NCBI RefSeq assembly: GCF_000013005.1 | Contig: NC_007722.1 | Span: forward strand, 2,981,501-3,045,500 | Reading direction: 5' to 3' | Length of the DNA: 64,000 nt | Origin: Erythrobacter litoralis HTCC2594 | GTDB taxonomy: Bacteria > Pseudomonadota > Alphaproteobacteria > Sphingomonadales > Sphingomonadaceae | In this document: in pieces, positions 63,477 to 64,000 of the stretch | Position numbering within the stretch: the first letter of the stretch is position 1 | Layout: every line of letters begins with the position of its first letter | Notes under the pieces: generated by a model | The model's input: the letters and a program-made list of their open reading frames with translations, nothing else | Database searches by the model: none | Told to the model about the DNA's origin: nothing | Position numbers and translations under genes: made by a program

Positions 63477-64000
63477 ATGACACACTCTCGCAAGCGGATG
63501 ACCATCGGCAAGAGCAAGCTCCTGCTAGGCAGCGGCGTCGGAGCCTTGGCGCTGGGGCTGGCGCATCCCGCGCTGGCACAGGTCGAACCCGGCGATCCGC
63601 AATGTGAGATAGAGGGCGAGCGGGTCTTTTGCGAAGGCGATCTTTCGCCCGGCGTCGAGGTTGACGATGCAGACGGTGTGTCCGAGCTGTTCCTGCGTCC
63701 GCTCGACAATGACATCGCACCACCCGCCGATCGGGACGGGATTTCATTCGTGCGCACCGACGGGCCGATCAGGATCGGCTTCGTGGCTCCCGACTTCGTC
63801 AACATCATCGCGACCGGGTCGGGCCATGGCATCTTCGCATCGACCAGTGAAACCATGCTGATCGAACATACCCGGGGAATCGAGGCGCAAGGCACCGGCT
63901 CGGGCATTCGCGCCATCCTCAATTCCGGCAGCAGCAACGCGGCGCGGCGTCTGGTGGCCATCCGGAACCGGAGTTCAACCATCGCAACCTCGGGCAGCGC
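63477..64000 (+). CDS. Second autotransporter-like protein, N-terminal part
   Basis: From ATG 63477, 46 bp after the first autotransporter and preceded by GAGGAAGG, a frame of 174 codons runs off the right edge. It begins with a signal peptide (MTHSRKRMTIGKSKLLLGSG...ALA) and then CEIEGERVFCEGDLSPGVEV, which aligns with CPIVTGEAICEGDLEDGISS of the first autotransporter at the same place after the signal. Further on, GPIRIGFVAPDFVNIIATGS and GTGSGIRAIL look like beta-helix sequence. The two genes are tandem paralogues, probably in one transcript. Confidence 0.85.
   Translation, partial: MTHSRKRMTIGKSKLLLGSGVGALALGLAHPALAQVEPGDPQCEIEGERVFCEGDLSPGVEVDDADGVSELFLRPLDNDIAPPADRDGISFVRTDGPIRIGFVAPDFVNIIATGSGHGIFASTSETMLIEHTRGIEAQGTGSGIRAILNSGSSNAARRLVAIRNRSSTIATSGS

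Noticed and set aside
1..64000. tRNA, rRNA or CRISPR arrays
   Set aside because: No cloverleaf, ribosomal sequence or regularly spaced identical direct repeats were noticed in reading; the autotransporter repeats are diverged coding repeats.

Overview
The window is GC-rich alphaproteobacterial DNA. Its gene content (an F-type conjugation block of the kind carried by sphingomonad megaplasmids, large TonB-dependent receptors beside degradation genes, a CYP153 hydroxylase, EmrAB-NodT efflux) points to Sphingomonadales, probably Sphingomonadaceae or Erythrobacteraceae. This is inferred from gene style; there is no rRNA or other marker in the window.

Region 1 (1-17.2 kb, minus strand) is a compact F-type type IV secretion operon, in transcription order traA-L-E-K-B-dsbC-V-C-orf-trbI-signal peptidase-W-U-trbC-N-F-H-G. 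Most neighbours overlap by 4 bp. TraG runs off the left edge; TraD and the relaxase are not in the window. A divergent control region (17.15-17.52 kb) with repeated ATGTTC boxes separates traA from an HTH-like regulator and an AlpA-type regulator.

Region 2 (18.2-25.9 kb) is a patchwork. It holds AT-richer orphan genes (one frameshifted at an A7 tract), a complete IS3-family element (19649-20928) with no target duplication that cuts off the start of a minus-strand gene, a MarR-UbiB(ABC1) pair, a MarR pseudogene, an alpha/beta hydrolase-thioesterase pair behind a perfect 16-bp palindrome, and nested IS debris. The debris includes a 151-bp, almost identical inverted copy of the IS right end.

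Region 3 (25.9-47.3 kb) is a catabolic island flanked by two TonB-dependent receptors. On the minus strand: CYP153 P450, [2Fe-2S] ferredoxin, two acyl-CoA dehydrogenases and a receptor. On the plus strand: a GntR/FadR regulator, a nitronate-monooxygenase-like flavoprotein, a Coq4-like protein, a thiolase/DUF35 pair, two more acyl-CoA dehydrogenases, an acyl-CoA synthetase, a Baeyer-Villiger monooxygenase, an alpha/beta hydrolase and the second receptor. The plus-strand genes mostly overlap by 1-4 bp. The likely logic is uptake, P450 oxidation, CoA activation, dehydrogenation and retro-aldol or thiolytic cleavage, with ketone-to-ester-to-acid/alcohol opening by the BVMO and hydrolase. The substrate is unknown.

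Region 4 (47.4-54.8 kb) has an EmrA-EmrB-NodT tripartite efflux operon (minus), a decayed MarR-UbiB pair, an MCE/MlaD-like protein, and about 1.4 kb of degraded DNA with a DUF218-like remnant.

Region 5 (54.8-64 kb) holds an ECF sigma factor and a transmembrane Ser/Thr kinase with a C-terminal sensor-like region (minus). They are divergent from a giant autotransporter with about 19 beta-helix repeats and a second related autotransporter that runs off the right edge.
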